The notes under the pieces are model-generated. The model did not search any database, was not told the DNA's origin, and was given only the letters and a program-made list of their open reading frames with translations. The translations under genes were made by a program, and so were the position numbers. A DNA stretch of 64,000 nucleotides from Poa pratensis (taxonomy: Eukaryota; Streptophyta; Magnoliopsida; Poales; Poaceae): NCBI GenBank assembly GCA_947311845.1, contig CAMZMU010000041.1, positions 133,551,975 through 133,615,974 on the forward strand, read 5' to 3'. This document shows, one piece after another, positions 10,908 through 19,799 of this stretch (its first letter is position 1; every line of letters begins with the position of its first letter).

Positions 10908-11612
10908 TATGCCAACAAAACACCACAAAAGATTCATAACTTTTGCGGGACGAATATATACCAATATACGCAAAGCAAGGAACAATATAACCGTGTTTGC
11001 TAAGGTCATTGTTGCTTGACCAAACACGCATGCATATGCATGAGAGCTAAGAATCTAGAAAACGGGAACGTTCTGGAAGATCTATGGTAGTTAGGATTTT
11101 CTGAGAATAAATAGGGCTCCACGCTGAAAAAGTCACTTGGAGAAAACCGATCATCCCTTTCCTCCGTGGGACTTGAAAAACAGACGGGAATAGATATTTT
11201 TGTATAGAGGTTCTTTCAACCAAGGAGACCCTTGCACACATTCCATGCTCCTTCCGTTTTCCTTTGGACCGTATATTCAAATGATCAACACCTAACATGG
11301 ACATGGTTTCGCCAAACTTGCAAAGCGGCGAAAGCAGAACGTCTGTTTCACGAGACGACTGGCAACCAAAAATTGGATTACTACTAGTGCTGCTTAATTA
11401 ATCAGCTCGCTAATATAATAATGCAGCTCCTATCTATAGCTAGGTACTTCAAATCTCGTGATTGTTTCAGAAAATTACAGAGCTCGGTCGCTTTCATTCC
11501 CTTGTTAATCCTAATATATAATTAATCAAAGCCGGCAGAAATGTTGTATGACGCACACGTACATCTTCTAGAAAGCTAATATCTTCTTTGTTACGACGGA
11601 ACACGATGCCAC
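10908..11612. other. Intergenic stretch without recognised gene
   Basis: No protein-like frame is convincing here; an 85-codon minus frame (11304-11047) has no family features. The only notable signal is a heat-shock-element-like triplet at 11066-11078. Confidence 0.5.
11066..11078. promoter_or_regulatory. Heat-shock-element-like triplet
   Basis: GAACGTTCTGGAA has three perfectly spaced alternating GAA/TTC units (GAA-N2-TTC-N2-GAA), the pattern bound by heat-shock factors. No gene start is recognised next to it, so function is doubtful. Confidence 0.3.
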
Positions 11613-11619
11613 CACGACT

Positions 11620-11777
11620 TTTTTTTTTGGAGAGGAACCACATATTTTATTAATCAAAAATCAAGTTATAATAAGCAACACATGACTTGTGAATAAGGCG
11701 CGCGCATGTGTAACCTTATTGAGAATTTTCTCTCACAAGCAACAATGAAGTCCTGAAGAATTTGATTCCAATTTGAA
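11620..11777 (-). mobile_element. Short LINE 3' fragment
   Basis: A T run at 11619-11628 followed by sequence that on the minus strand reads as a LINE 3' end (ATTAATAAAATATGTGG then AAAAAAAA). CACGACTT occurs at 11613-11620 and again at 11778-11785, a plausible short target duplication. About 160 bp, no coding content. Confidence 0.5.
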
Positions 11778-11785
11778 CACGACTT

Positions 11786-12035
11786 GGGATTAGTATCAGA
11801 ATGAGATGAGATGAGACGATGAATCAATCATGTCCGTACGCTACATAAGTAAGGTTCACCAGCACAACAGCGTGAAGATCGATCAGTGCAGGGTCTTTTT
11901 ATCTAAATTATGCCTTTCCGGCATGTCGACGCGATTACAGCTCCTCCTTGGGTGCAGTTGACATAACTTGCAGATGTTACTTTCGTTGTCGTTTTTCCGT
12001 CTGCTAGATTGGAGGCCAAGGTAAAATGATGCACC
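11786..12035. other. Unassigned intergenic sequence
   Basis: No gene or repeat recognised between the LINE fragment and the retroposon target duplication at 12036. Confidence 0.4.
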
Positions 12036-12051
12036 ATCAAGGGTAGCTGAT

Positions 12052-13093
12052 GGAGGGAGAGTTTTTCTTTCTTTCCCCTTCTTTCTCGAGAGCCACTGTT
12101 GATAGTCGTCGGCGATTTCGCCTCTTGCCCGCCCCGACCTTGGATCTTCTCCGCCGGCGTCGCTGGTTGGAGACGAGAAGAGGGAGGTGTGCGTGGCTTT
12201 GTAGCATTTTGGTGTTCGTGGCGGATGGCCCGCTTCTTCTCTCCCGAAGGTGTGGTTTTCCGGCGTACTGGCGCGGCGTCGGCCGAGCTGTCGTGATGTA
12301 TTCCGCCAAGTCTCCTGTGTGGGGAAGAGGCGGAGTCTACAGATCGGCAGCAACCTTCTTCAATAAGCGCCTCTCTTTGGGGTTTCGTCTGCAGATTCGA
12401 CCAAGCTGTGTCTGCGAGACGGCGGCGCTCGTTCTCCTTCTGTGGTGCTCCGATGGATGGAGCCGTACGCTGGGAGGATCGGAGCCGTGCCCTTCTTCCC
12501 TAATAAGCTTGAAGAGTGGCTTCTGGTTCTGGAGGTCGCTGCACTTCTGCGCTGGATTGATCTGCGGCTGTTGAGCTCTTGTTCTCGTCGTCGTGGTGAC
12601 TGTGAAGGCAGAGCAACTGTTTCTCGGATTCTTCTTGTTGCAGAGGTGCGTTCGGAGCTGGTGCGTGCTTTGAGGCGTGCCGGCGGAGCTGATTTGTCTC
12701 TCGGAGATCCCAAGCCACGGTCTGGTGAGGCCGAGGCTATCCATGGCGGAAGGCGCTACTCCGAGCTCTGGAGCACTTACCAGAGGTATTCCTTCCTCCT
12801 TTGCTGGAGGATCTTTGATCTCGGCGGGGGAGACTCCGGCGCTGTCGTCCCAAGTGGCTTGTTCCCCGGTGATGGCAGTGGCGCCCCGGCCTTGAGGTCT
12901 GCGGTTGCGTGCGGCGAAGACGAAGGACTTAATTGCGTTTCTTGTTTTACTCCTGAGGTCATGTTTGTAATACTGGAGGGTGCGATTGTAATTTTCTTTT
13001 TCTTTGTGAACCTCCTTGTAACTTTGTACACGCCGCGATAATGAAAGCTCCAGCCCCTCCGGGGCATCTCTTGTTCAAAAAAAAAAAAAAAAA
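12052..13093 (+). mobile_element. Poly(A) retroposon with 16-bp target duplication
   Basis: ATCAAGGGTAGCTGAT occurs at 12036-12051 and at 13094-13109. Between them lies about 1.04 kb ending in CATCTCTTGTTC and an 18-base A run, the signature of target-primed retrotransposition on the plus strand. The body is GC-rich, with open frames on both strands of up to 199 codons that look compositional and match no family I know. It could be a 5'-truncated LINE or a non-autonomous retroposon. The perfect duplication and intact A tail suggest a fairly recent insertion. Confidence 0.82.
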
Positions 13094-13109
13094 ATCAAGG
13101 GTAGCTGAT

Positions 13110-13800
13110 TAGACGACAAGGACGTACATGTGGTTGGTTGATGTGGTGACAGGCTCGCGTGGACACAGCTCCTGGATCACTTTCCAGGTACTTTGGATGA
13201 CAGGTAAAGGGTTCAGCTTGCTGCCGCAGCATGTGTTCTTGTTCATCAATGGTGCCTCGTGGTGAACCGAGGATTAGCCCGGATGGCGAGGTGGTGCAGA
13301 TACCTAACCTGCACGTGAGATTTTGAGTTCGAGTGTCGTCGCCCGCTCTCGTGTGCACATGTAAAATTCTTCTATTATAAACTGCTTGGAGGCCTGTATA
13401 ACCTACCAAGTCGCATTTTATGGTGCCTGGTGGGGTTTCTGCGCTTCCAAAATTCCATTCACACTTCAAATCGGTAAGGCAGGTATTATCATTCATTGCC
13501 AAACAGCCGTGCACTTGCGAGCGATATGATTGATTTGATTTGTGATTCATGATTCGTGATACCTACCTATATGACCTGGAAAGTAGGGTGATTTTTGTTT
13601 CAGAAAACATACAGCATTTTTTCCGAAAAAGTAAACAGCTTCATTTCGTTTATACAACCCAGCAGTTTGGGTGGTGTATTTGCTGGCCCATCACAAGTCT
13701 AGTTAGCTGTTAGCCCACCGTGTAGTCCGGGATTACCGAGATAGAACAGATCTTCTATTCTAGCTCCGCCATTGATCCCCTAAAAAAAAACTCCGCCATT
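13110..13800. other. Intergenic stretch, possible tRNA-derived SINE trace
   Basis: No protein-like frame. Around 13280-13340 the sequence GGATGGCGAGGTGG followed some 40 bases later by GAGTTCGAGT loosely resembles tRNA A- and B-box spacing seen in grass SINEs. The resemblance is weak and I could not find the ends. Confidence 0.25.
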
Positions 13801-13808
13801 GGCTTAAC

Positions 13809-13982
13809 CAGTGGCGGAGCTTGGCAGAGGTTGCGGGGGGCAAAATGCAAAATATTTATGTTTGGGGGGGCCAAATGCTATTTTTCTTCTCAGTTAAGCA
13901 CTCCTAAAAAAATTCTTCAGCAATTACTCCAAACCTGGGGGGGGGGCATGGCCCATTTGGCCTCCATGAAGCTCCGCCTGTG
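13809..13982. mobile_element. hAT-type MITE, 174 bp
   Basis: Begins CAGTGGCGGAGCTT and ends AAGCTCCGCCTGTG, imperfect terminal inverted repeats. It is flanked by perfect 8-bp duplications GGCTTAAC at 13801-13808 and 13983-13990. Internal G runs of 7-9 bases are present. No coding capacity. Confidence 0.88.
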
Positions 13983-14125
13983 GGCTTAACCACACAAAAA
14001 ACAAATTCCGCCATCGACTGGAAAGTAAAGCGTGACCAACCTACTAGTACTATTCTAGCTCCGTCATTGACTGGCCTGTCAACGGTTAACTGGTGAAGCG
14101 ACAGTAGCTAGGAAGCAGGTGCTCC

Positions 14126-14905
14126 TCACGCGCTCGATTGTTCCTCAGGCTCAGGGTTTGTAAGTGCCTTAATGACGTTCAGTATACCAGCATGCCGGTC
14201 ATGAAGGATGCACACGTTCGGCTTATCTTGCACTATTGCTATTTTAAGCTGCCTGAAGAACCACATCCAACTTTCAGTGTTCTCGCTCTCCACAAAAGCA
14301 AATGCGAGTGACACGGTCTGATTGTTACCGTCCTGACCAATGGCGGTCAAGATCTGTCCCCTATACTTGCCAGTAAGAAAAGTTTCATCAACACAGATCA
14401 CTGGTCGACAATGACTGAAAGCTTCGATGCATACACCGAAAGAGAAAAACACACGATGCAGCACCTTGACAGTTGGAAACTCTGGCATCCAGAAGTGTTT
14501 GATGTCAACATAGGTGTCTGGATTACGGGCCTGCAATGTGTGGAGGAGCCGAACAACTGAGTCATATGAGTCCAGGAACGAACCAAATCTGATCTCAAGT
14601 GCCCTCTGCTTAGCCCTCCAAACTTTTCCATAAGAAATTTTGTACTTAAACCTGGTAAACACCTTATGCTCAATAGCCTTCACGTCCATCGCTTTGCCCT
14701 GCACTATCTCCGAGTAAAGCAACCGAGCTATAAGCGTCGACGAAATATTACGATGATCTTGAGGGATACAGTCAATTTTACATGTGTGTTGTACTACGTC
14801 GCTCACTTTCCAGTTTATGCCGAATTGAGGGCGATAGCCATGCACCCTTCTAGGACAGTCTGTAACCTCACATTCCATTGTCAGATATTTTTTACTTGAC
14901 ACCTT
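14126..14905 (-). pseudogene. MULE transposase, C-terminal fragment (split by CACTA)
   Basis: About 260 codons with the MULE/FAR1-type architecture: a zinc-finger-like region with CEVTDCPRRVHGY near the start, then the transposase domain with the motif CVDETFLTGKYRG (first catalytic Asp) and a second conserved block around CILHDRHAGIL. The reading ends at 14126, shortly after that block, so the last part of the catalytic domain and any zinc knuckle are missing. The N-terminal part of the same gene continues beyond the CACTA element at 26031. The 3-base CTT at the two junctions is the CACTA target duplication. Confidence 0.85.
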
Positions 14906-14940
14906 CACTACTAGGAAAAGGGTTATAGAGAGGTTGCCAG

Positions 14941-15349
14941 TCTGTGGCGCACCATTAATTCGTGCGCCACAGAATTATTTCTGTGGCGCATGGATGCTAG
15001 TGCGCCACAGAAATTAGCCACTTTCTGTGGCGCATGTTTTTCCCATGCGCCACAGAAAGTAAACATTCTGTGGCGCATGTCCACAGCTGCGCCACAGAAA
15101 ACAAGACTTCTGTGGCGCATGAGACACCATGCGCCACAGAATTCATGTGGGTCCCACGTGCAATCATTGGGCCAGGGTCCATCTGGGGAATTTCTGTGGC
15201 GCACCGTGTCTGGTGCGCCACAGAAACCCAACTTTCTGTGGCGCATCAGGCATGATGCGCCACAGAAAGTTGGTTTCTGTGGCGCACCAGACACGGTGCG
15301 CCACAGAATGTTAACTTTCTGTGGCGCATCAAACACCATGCGCCACAGA
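14941..15349. repeat. Left subterminal array, nine palindromic modules
   Basis: Nine modules, each TCTGTGGCGCA, a 10-11 nt spacer, then TGCGCCACAGA. Module starts are at 14941, 14980, 15024, 15067, 15109, 15193, 15234, 15276 and 15318, a period of 39-44 bp. The one gap (84 bp, exactly two periods of 42) lies between modules five and six and holds a different palindrome, GTGGGTCCCAC. In En/Spm elements such subterminal repeats bind the element's own protein; binding here is inferred. Confidence 0.93.
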
Positions 15350-15521
15350 TAGTTGGCCCAGATCTACAAAAAGGTGGCACCCCCATGTGACCTTCTTCAT
15401 CCTCCCATCTAGCTCGAGCTCCTCCTCTCTCCCATGCCATTTTGACCATCCTATTCTCCATTATTTGTTATTAAACCTAATTTATTTGATATATAATTGG
15501 TGAGCGCTTTGGGAGAGCCTC

Positions 15522-15530
15522 CATATATAT
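15522..15530 (+). promoter_or_regulatory. TATA-like box of the tnpD gene
   Basis: CATATATATTC about 480 bp before the start codon, with an apparent leader intron between (donor AG|GTGGGT near 15630, acceptor CGCGTAG at 15994). Inferred from sequence only. Confidence 0.4.
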
Positions 15531-16000
15531 TCTCCTCCTCTCTTTTTGTCCACAATTTTCTCTCCATCACCACACACTCTCTCTCATCGATCACGGTCAC
15601 GTCTCGGCAACGGATCTAGATCTACTAGGTGGGTATTGTTGGATGGATGTTTGTTAAAGGCATGAGAAACTTGTCGGCGGGCGATTGTGTGTGGTTTGCA
15701 TGAAGCAAACTATTGTTGAACGGATCTATGCATGAAACTTGTGTGTGTGGTTTGCATGAATCTTTGCTTGCGCCGGCGTGGTGCATGGATGTTTGCCGAA
15801 ATGTTGATTCATTTCCATTTCGGTAAATTTTTGCACCACATATGTCCTACTTTTAGGGGAAGTCATGCCGAATTTTTTCGTCGAACATTTCCAACTTTCC
15901 GATTTCCCGCATGAGAAGCTTGTATGTGTGTGTGTGCATGTTGCGGTTAATTAATTCTAATTAATAACACATACTCTATATGTATACCGCGTAGGCGACC

Positions 16001-19000
16001 ATGGTCATCAAGATGAGCTCCAATCGAATCAACAACTACAAGGAAGAAGCGAAGGCGGAAATGAATCGGTGCAACGGGCGCCAGATACGATGTCCGTGTA
16101 GAAGTTGCAAATTTGTGAGATGGATCGACCCTGATTCCGGACAATTGGAGGAACACCTGCTCAGGCGCGGTTTCATGGAAGGCTTCAACCAAGCGCCGAC
16201 AGCAAATGTTGCGCCTGAAGACGAGGGCGGGCAAGATGATCGTGACGAAGGAGATGCCGACGGACATGGTCATGATGGTGGTGGAGAAGACGCGAACACG
16301 CCGCAGAGCTCGCTAATGTCGGCCTTGATGGAGTCCCATGTTCAAGAACTGCTCCTCAAGAACGCGAGCACCGTTAGAGAGAAAGCCAAGCTGGCGCAAA
16401 TGGAGATAGACGGGAAGACTCCGTTGTATCCTGGGTGCCGGCCACAGGATACGCGCTTGCAAGTAACGCTTGATGCTCTGGAGATGAAGTCGGGAAACAA
16501 ATGGACCGACGCGAGCTTCAACAAGAACATGCAATTCTTGCACGAGCGTCTTCCCGAGGGGAACACATTGCCAACTAGTATCGAGGAGGCCAAGAAAGTC
16601 GTTTGCCCTCTTGACCTACCGCACGTTAAATACCACGCCTGCATCAATGATTGCGCAATTTATCGGGGCGAGTACGAGGACAGAACCACATGTCCGGTGT
16701 GCGGCCAAGGACGGTACAAGAGCCGTGGGAAGAAAGTTCCTCGAAAAGTGGTATGGTACTTTCCTATCACTCCCCGTCTGCAGCGGTACTTCGTGGACCC
16801 TAAGGAAGCAAAGCTCATGCAATGGCACACGGAAAGGGAGAAGCCCGAAGAAGATCCGGAGAAGGGCAGGATCCTTACACACCCTTCAGACGCTAGCCAG
16901 TGGCAAGAGTTGGACGCCGTCGGAAATTTCGGAGGCGACGCAAGGAACGTCAGGCTCGGTATGAGCACCGATGGACTCAATCCGTTCGGCAACCAGAGTA
17001 GCACGCATAGCACCTGGCCCGTGTTTGTATGGCCTTACAACCTTCCCCCGTGGTTGTGCACGAAGCAAAGGTACATACACATGAGTATTCTCATTCAGGG
17101 GCCGAAACAAGCAGGTGTCCACATACATCTGTATCTCGCGCTGTTGAAAGAGGAGTTAGCCACGTTGTGGGAGACGCCAGCCCGTACGTGGGATGCCTAC
17201 ACTGGAGATTATTTCGACATGAGAGCCGCGTTGCTCACGACGGTGCAGGACTATCCTGGTTGCTCATATGTATCGGCCCAGGTAGGCCACGGATTCTGCG
17301 CATGTGTCAGGTGCATGGATAAGACCCCGCATCTCCAGCTACCAAGGAATCCCGGGTCTTCGAAAACCGTGTACCCAGGGGCTCGAAGGTGGCTTCGCAT
17401 GGATCACCCGTGGAGAAAACGTGGTGAACTGTTCAATGGTAAGGACGAGATCGAAGAAGCTCCGAGGCCGAGGAGCGGCACAGAAATCGACGAGCTGTTG
17501 AAACATTGGGAGGAGTGCCCCGCGCCGGGAAAGAAACGACCGAAGGTAGATCCGCTGCTGGGTGTATGGAAAGCGAGGTCTGTTTTCCACGACTTGGAGT
17601 ACTGGAAGGTCCTCAAGACGCCACATAGCCTCGATATGATGCACATTACGAAGAATGTCACCGAGGCTCTGCTTGGCACTCTTTCCAACATGCCGGAAAA
17701 GACCAAGGATGGGACGAAAGCAAGATACGATCTGAAATGGCTTGGTGTCAGGAAAGATCTTCAGGCTCCCGATAGCGATGACGATGATGATGATGATGAT
17801 CAGACGGAAGGGACTCAAGGTCGCCGCAAAAGGGTAAAGAAGAACACTGTGGTGCTTCCCGCTACGTGCTTCACTATGAGTCCGGAGGAGCTCGAGCAAT
17901 TCTACATGTGTCTCCTAGGAGTCAAATTTCCTCATGGTTACGCGGGGCAGATAAGCAGATATCTGGACGGAACGAAGAAGAGGTTTAGCGGGATGAAGTC
18001 TCACGACTGTCACGTGCTGTTGACGCAGATACTTCCCGTTGCGATTCGAGGGATAATGGACGAGCACGTCCGTGATACGCTGCTTGCCCTTTGCAACTTT
18101 TTCGACGTCATCAACAGGAAGTCGATCGGCGTGAAGCAGCTCGACAGGCTAGAGGAAGAGATCGTGCTGATACTATGCGAGCTCGAGATTTACTTCCCGC
18201 CAGCATTCTTTGATATCTGCGTGCATCTCCTTCTCCATGTCGTTGATGACATCAGGCAGCTCGGGCCAACGTTCATGCACTACATGATGCCGTTCGAAAG
18301 GATGAACGGTGTCATGAAAGGATATGTCCGCAACAGGTCCCATCCAGACGCAAGCATGGCCAAGGGCTTTCTAACCTACGAGTGCATCTCCTTCTGCCAG
18401 AATTATCTAAGCACCGAGAACCAGGATGTTGGTCTCCCCACGAGGAAACACTTCGGCAGGCTCAATGGATATGGTCACCGAGAGGGCACCAGCTCAACCT
18501 TTGTCAGCATGCAGGGTCGAAAGGACGACTTCGACAGGGCTCACCGGGTCGCGCTACAACACTTACAATTGATCGAAACTTGGGTGGAACAGCACAAATG
18601 CTTACTCGAGCAACATTACATCAAACTGGGCCGGCCGAGGAAGAAGGGAGACGTAACCAGAGCGCACAACTCTAGCTTCACGCGTTGGTTCAAGCAAAAG
18701 CAACTGGAGCTAGCAAAGAACAAAGCACCATCTACGGAAGATGAAAGACTCATATTCTCCTTATCACGGGGTCCCTCGTACAACGTAAAGACCTATCAGG
18801 CGTACGACATCAACGGCTACAGATTCTACACCGAGGAAAAGGACAAGAAGTCGGAATATCAAAACTCAGGAGTAACTATGCTATCCTACGGCGATGAGGA
18901 GGCTACTGTCAAGGAAAGATATTTCGGAAGGATTGAGGACATATGGGAGCTCAACTACTGTGGAGAGTTGGTGCCAATGTTCCGTGTAAGATGGGCCAAG

Positions 19001-19387
19001 GACGTCGTCAAAGAAGGCCGGTATTTCACCACCATGGTAATACCCGATGCCAAATCGAAGAACGCCTCCGCGAAAAATGAGCCATGGGTACTCGCTAGCC
19101 AAGTTGAGCAATGCTTCTTCATTACTGACCCGTCAAAGCCTAGCCGTGTTGTCGTGAGGAGGGGCAAGAGGAGCATCATCGGAATGGAAGGAGGCGCCAC
19201 CGAGCAAGACTTGGACAACGAGCCAAAGATCGAGGAGGAATTCGACAAGTTCTTCGACATGCCTACTACTAGTACACAAAGAAGGAAGACATCCCTACCT
19301 ACCAAAGGTTGTCCGTTCACGCGAAGAAATCTCAAGGTCACCGGCCTAAAGTTTTCAACCGCGAAGAAGGGAAAGAAGAGAATCTAG
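16001..19387 (+). CDS. CACTA transposase, TnpD type, intact frame
   Basis: A single uninterrupted frame of 1,128 codons. The start at 16001 has a good context (GACCATGG) right after a probable leader intron; an ATG four codons later is an alternative. Residues about 5-70 form the transposase-associated domain with CPCRSCKF and the E-HLLRRGF motif. The central Transposase_21 domain (roughly residues 255-480) includes VWYFPITPRLQRYF, the LGMSTDGLNPFGN signature and YNLPPWLC. A DUF4218-like part follows (around MKSHDCHVLLTQILP and PFERMNGVMKGYVRN), then a DUF4216-like C-terminus (around LVPMFRVRWAKD). An acidic run of D residues near 590 is low complexity. The protein would bind element ends in the nucleus and catalyse excision with the second element protein. 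No stop or frameshift is visible, so it may still be functional. Confidence 0.93.
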   Translation: MVIKMSSNRINNYKEEAKAEMNRCNGRQIRCPCRSCKFVRWIDPDSGQLEEHLLRRGFMEGFNQAPTANVAPEDEGGQDDRDEGDADGHGHDGGGEDANTPQSSLMSALMESHVQELLLKNASTVREKAKLAQMEIDGKTPLYPGCRPQDTRLQVTLDALEMKSGNKWTDASFNKNMQFLHERLPEGNTLPTSIEEAKKVVCPLDLPHVKYHACINDCAIYRGEYEDRTTCPVCGQGRYKSRGKKVPRKVVWYFPITPRLQRYFVDPKEAKLMQWHTEREKPEEDPEKGRILTHPSDASQWQELDAVGNFGGDARNVRLGMSTDGLNPFGNQSSTHSTWPVFVWPYNLPPWLCTKQRYIHMSILIQGPKQAGVHIHLYLALLKEELATLWETPARTWDAYTGDYFDMRAALLTTVQDYPGCSYVSAQVGHGFCACVRCMDKTPHLQLPRNPGSSKTVYPGARRWLRMDHPWRKRGELFNGKDEIEEAPRPRSGTEIDELLKHWEECPAPGKKRPKVDPLLGVWKARSVFHDLEYWKVLKTPHSLDMMHITKNVTEALLGTLSNMPEKTKDGTKARYDLKWLGVRKDLQAPDSDDDDDDDDQTEGTQGRRKRVKKNTVVLPATCFTMSPEELEQFYMCLLGVKFPHGYAGQISRYLDGTKKRFSGMKSHDCHVLLTQILPVAIRGIMDEHVRDTLLALCNFFDVINRKSIGVKQLDRLEEEIVLILCELEIYFPPAFFDICVHLLLHVVDDIRQLGPTFMHYMMPFERMNGVMKGYVRNRSHPDASMAKGFLTYECISFCQNYLSTENQDVGLPTRKHFGRLNGYGHREGTSSTFVSMQGRKDDFDRAHRVALQHLQLIETWVEQHKCLLEQHYIKLGRPRKKGDVTRAHNSSFTRWFKQKQLELAKNKAPSTEDERLIFSLSRGPSYNVKTYQAYDINGYRFYTEEKDKKSEYQNSGVTMLSYGDEEATVKERYFGRIEDIWELNYCGELVPMFRVRWAKDVVKEGRYFTTMVIPDAKSKNASAKNEPWVLASQVEQCFFITDPSKPSRVVVRRGKRSIIGMEGGATEQDLDNEPKIEEEFDKFFDMPTTSTQRRKTSLPTKGCPFTRRNLKVTGLKFSTAKKGKKRI

Positions 19388-19435
19388 CTCGCGGAACCGA
19401 GACGAAGAAGAGACTTTTTTGGTGTATTTAATTTG

Positions 19436-19544
19436 TGTGTGTGTGAGACAATGCAAGAGTTATGTATTCAATGAACTAAATATGTATGACATTGTGTGTG
19501 AGACAATGCAAGAGTTATGTATTCAATGAACTAAATATGTATGA
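19436..19544 (+). repeat. 54-bp direct repeat in the tnpD 3' region
   Basis: Two nearly identical copies of a unit starting GTGTGTGAGACAATGCAAG and ending ATATGTATGA, back to back right after the transposase stop. Probably a slippage duplication in the 3' untranslated region. Confidence 0.85.
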
Positions 19545-19627
19545 GACATATTGTGTGTATTTTTTGAACAAAATTTAACCAAAAATATTTGTAAGAAAAA
19601 AAGTTCAGCAAAAAAAATCCCAGGACA

Positions 19628-19795
19628 TTCTGTGGCGCACCCCTTAGCTCATGCGCCACAGAATCGTAACTTTCTGTGGCGCACCACTTAACGGATGCGC
19701 CACAGAATCGTAACTTTCTGTGGCGCACCACTTAGAGGATGCGCCACAGAATCCTAACTTTCTGTGGCGCATCTTATGGATGGTGCGCCACAGAA
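19628..19795. repeat. Internal array, four palindromic modules, exact 44-bp period
   Basis: Four modules of TTCTGTGGCGCA, 12-nt spacer, TGCGCCACAGAA, starting at 19629, 19673, 19717 and 19761. Spacer length is 12 in all four, unlike the 10-11 of the left end. The array lies between the two element genes, directly before the GC-rich leader of the second gene, so it is placed to act as a promoter-proximal binding array. Confidence 0.92.
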
Positions 19796-19799
19796 GTAT

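Noticed and set aside
12050..13041. Frames of 135-199 codons in the poly(A) retroposon
   Set aside because: Frames exist on both strands and in several registers with no domain resemblance; the target duplication and A tail identify the unit as a retroposon.
13280..13345. Au-like SINE
   Set aside because: A- and B-box resemblance is weak and no ends or target duplication were found, so it is mentioned only as a trace.
14941..15349. CRISPR-like repeat-spacer array
   Set aside because: Regular repeats with short variable spacers, but each module is an inverted pair, the array is at a CACTA tip in a plant genome, and matching arrays occur at the other tip. It is a subterminal repeat array.
14923..15352. 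Frames made of repeated GAP/RHR-like words at the CACTA ends
   Set aside because: Translations of the palindromic 12-mer array; not genes.
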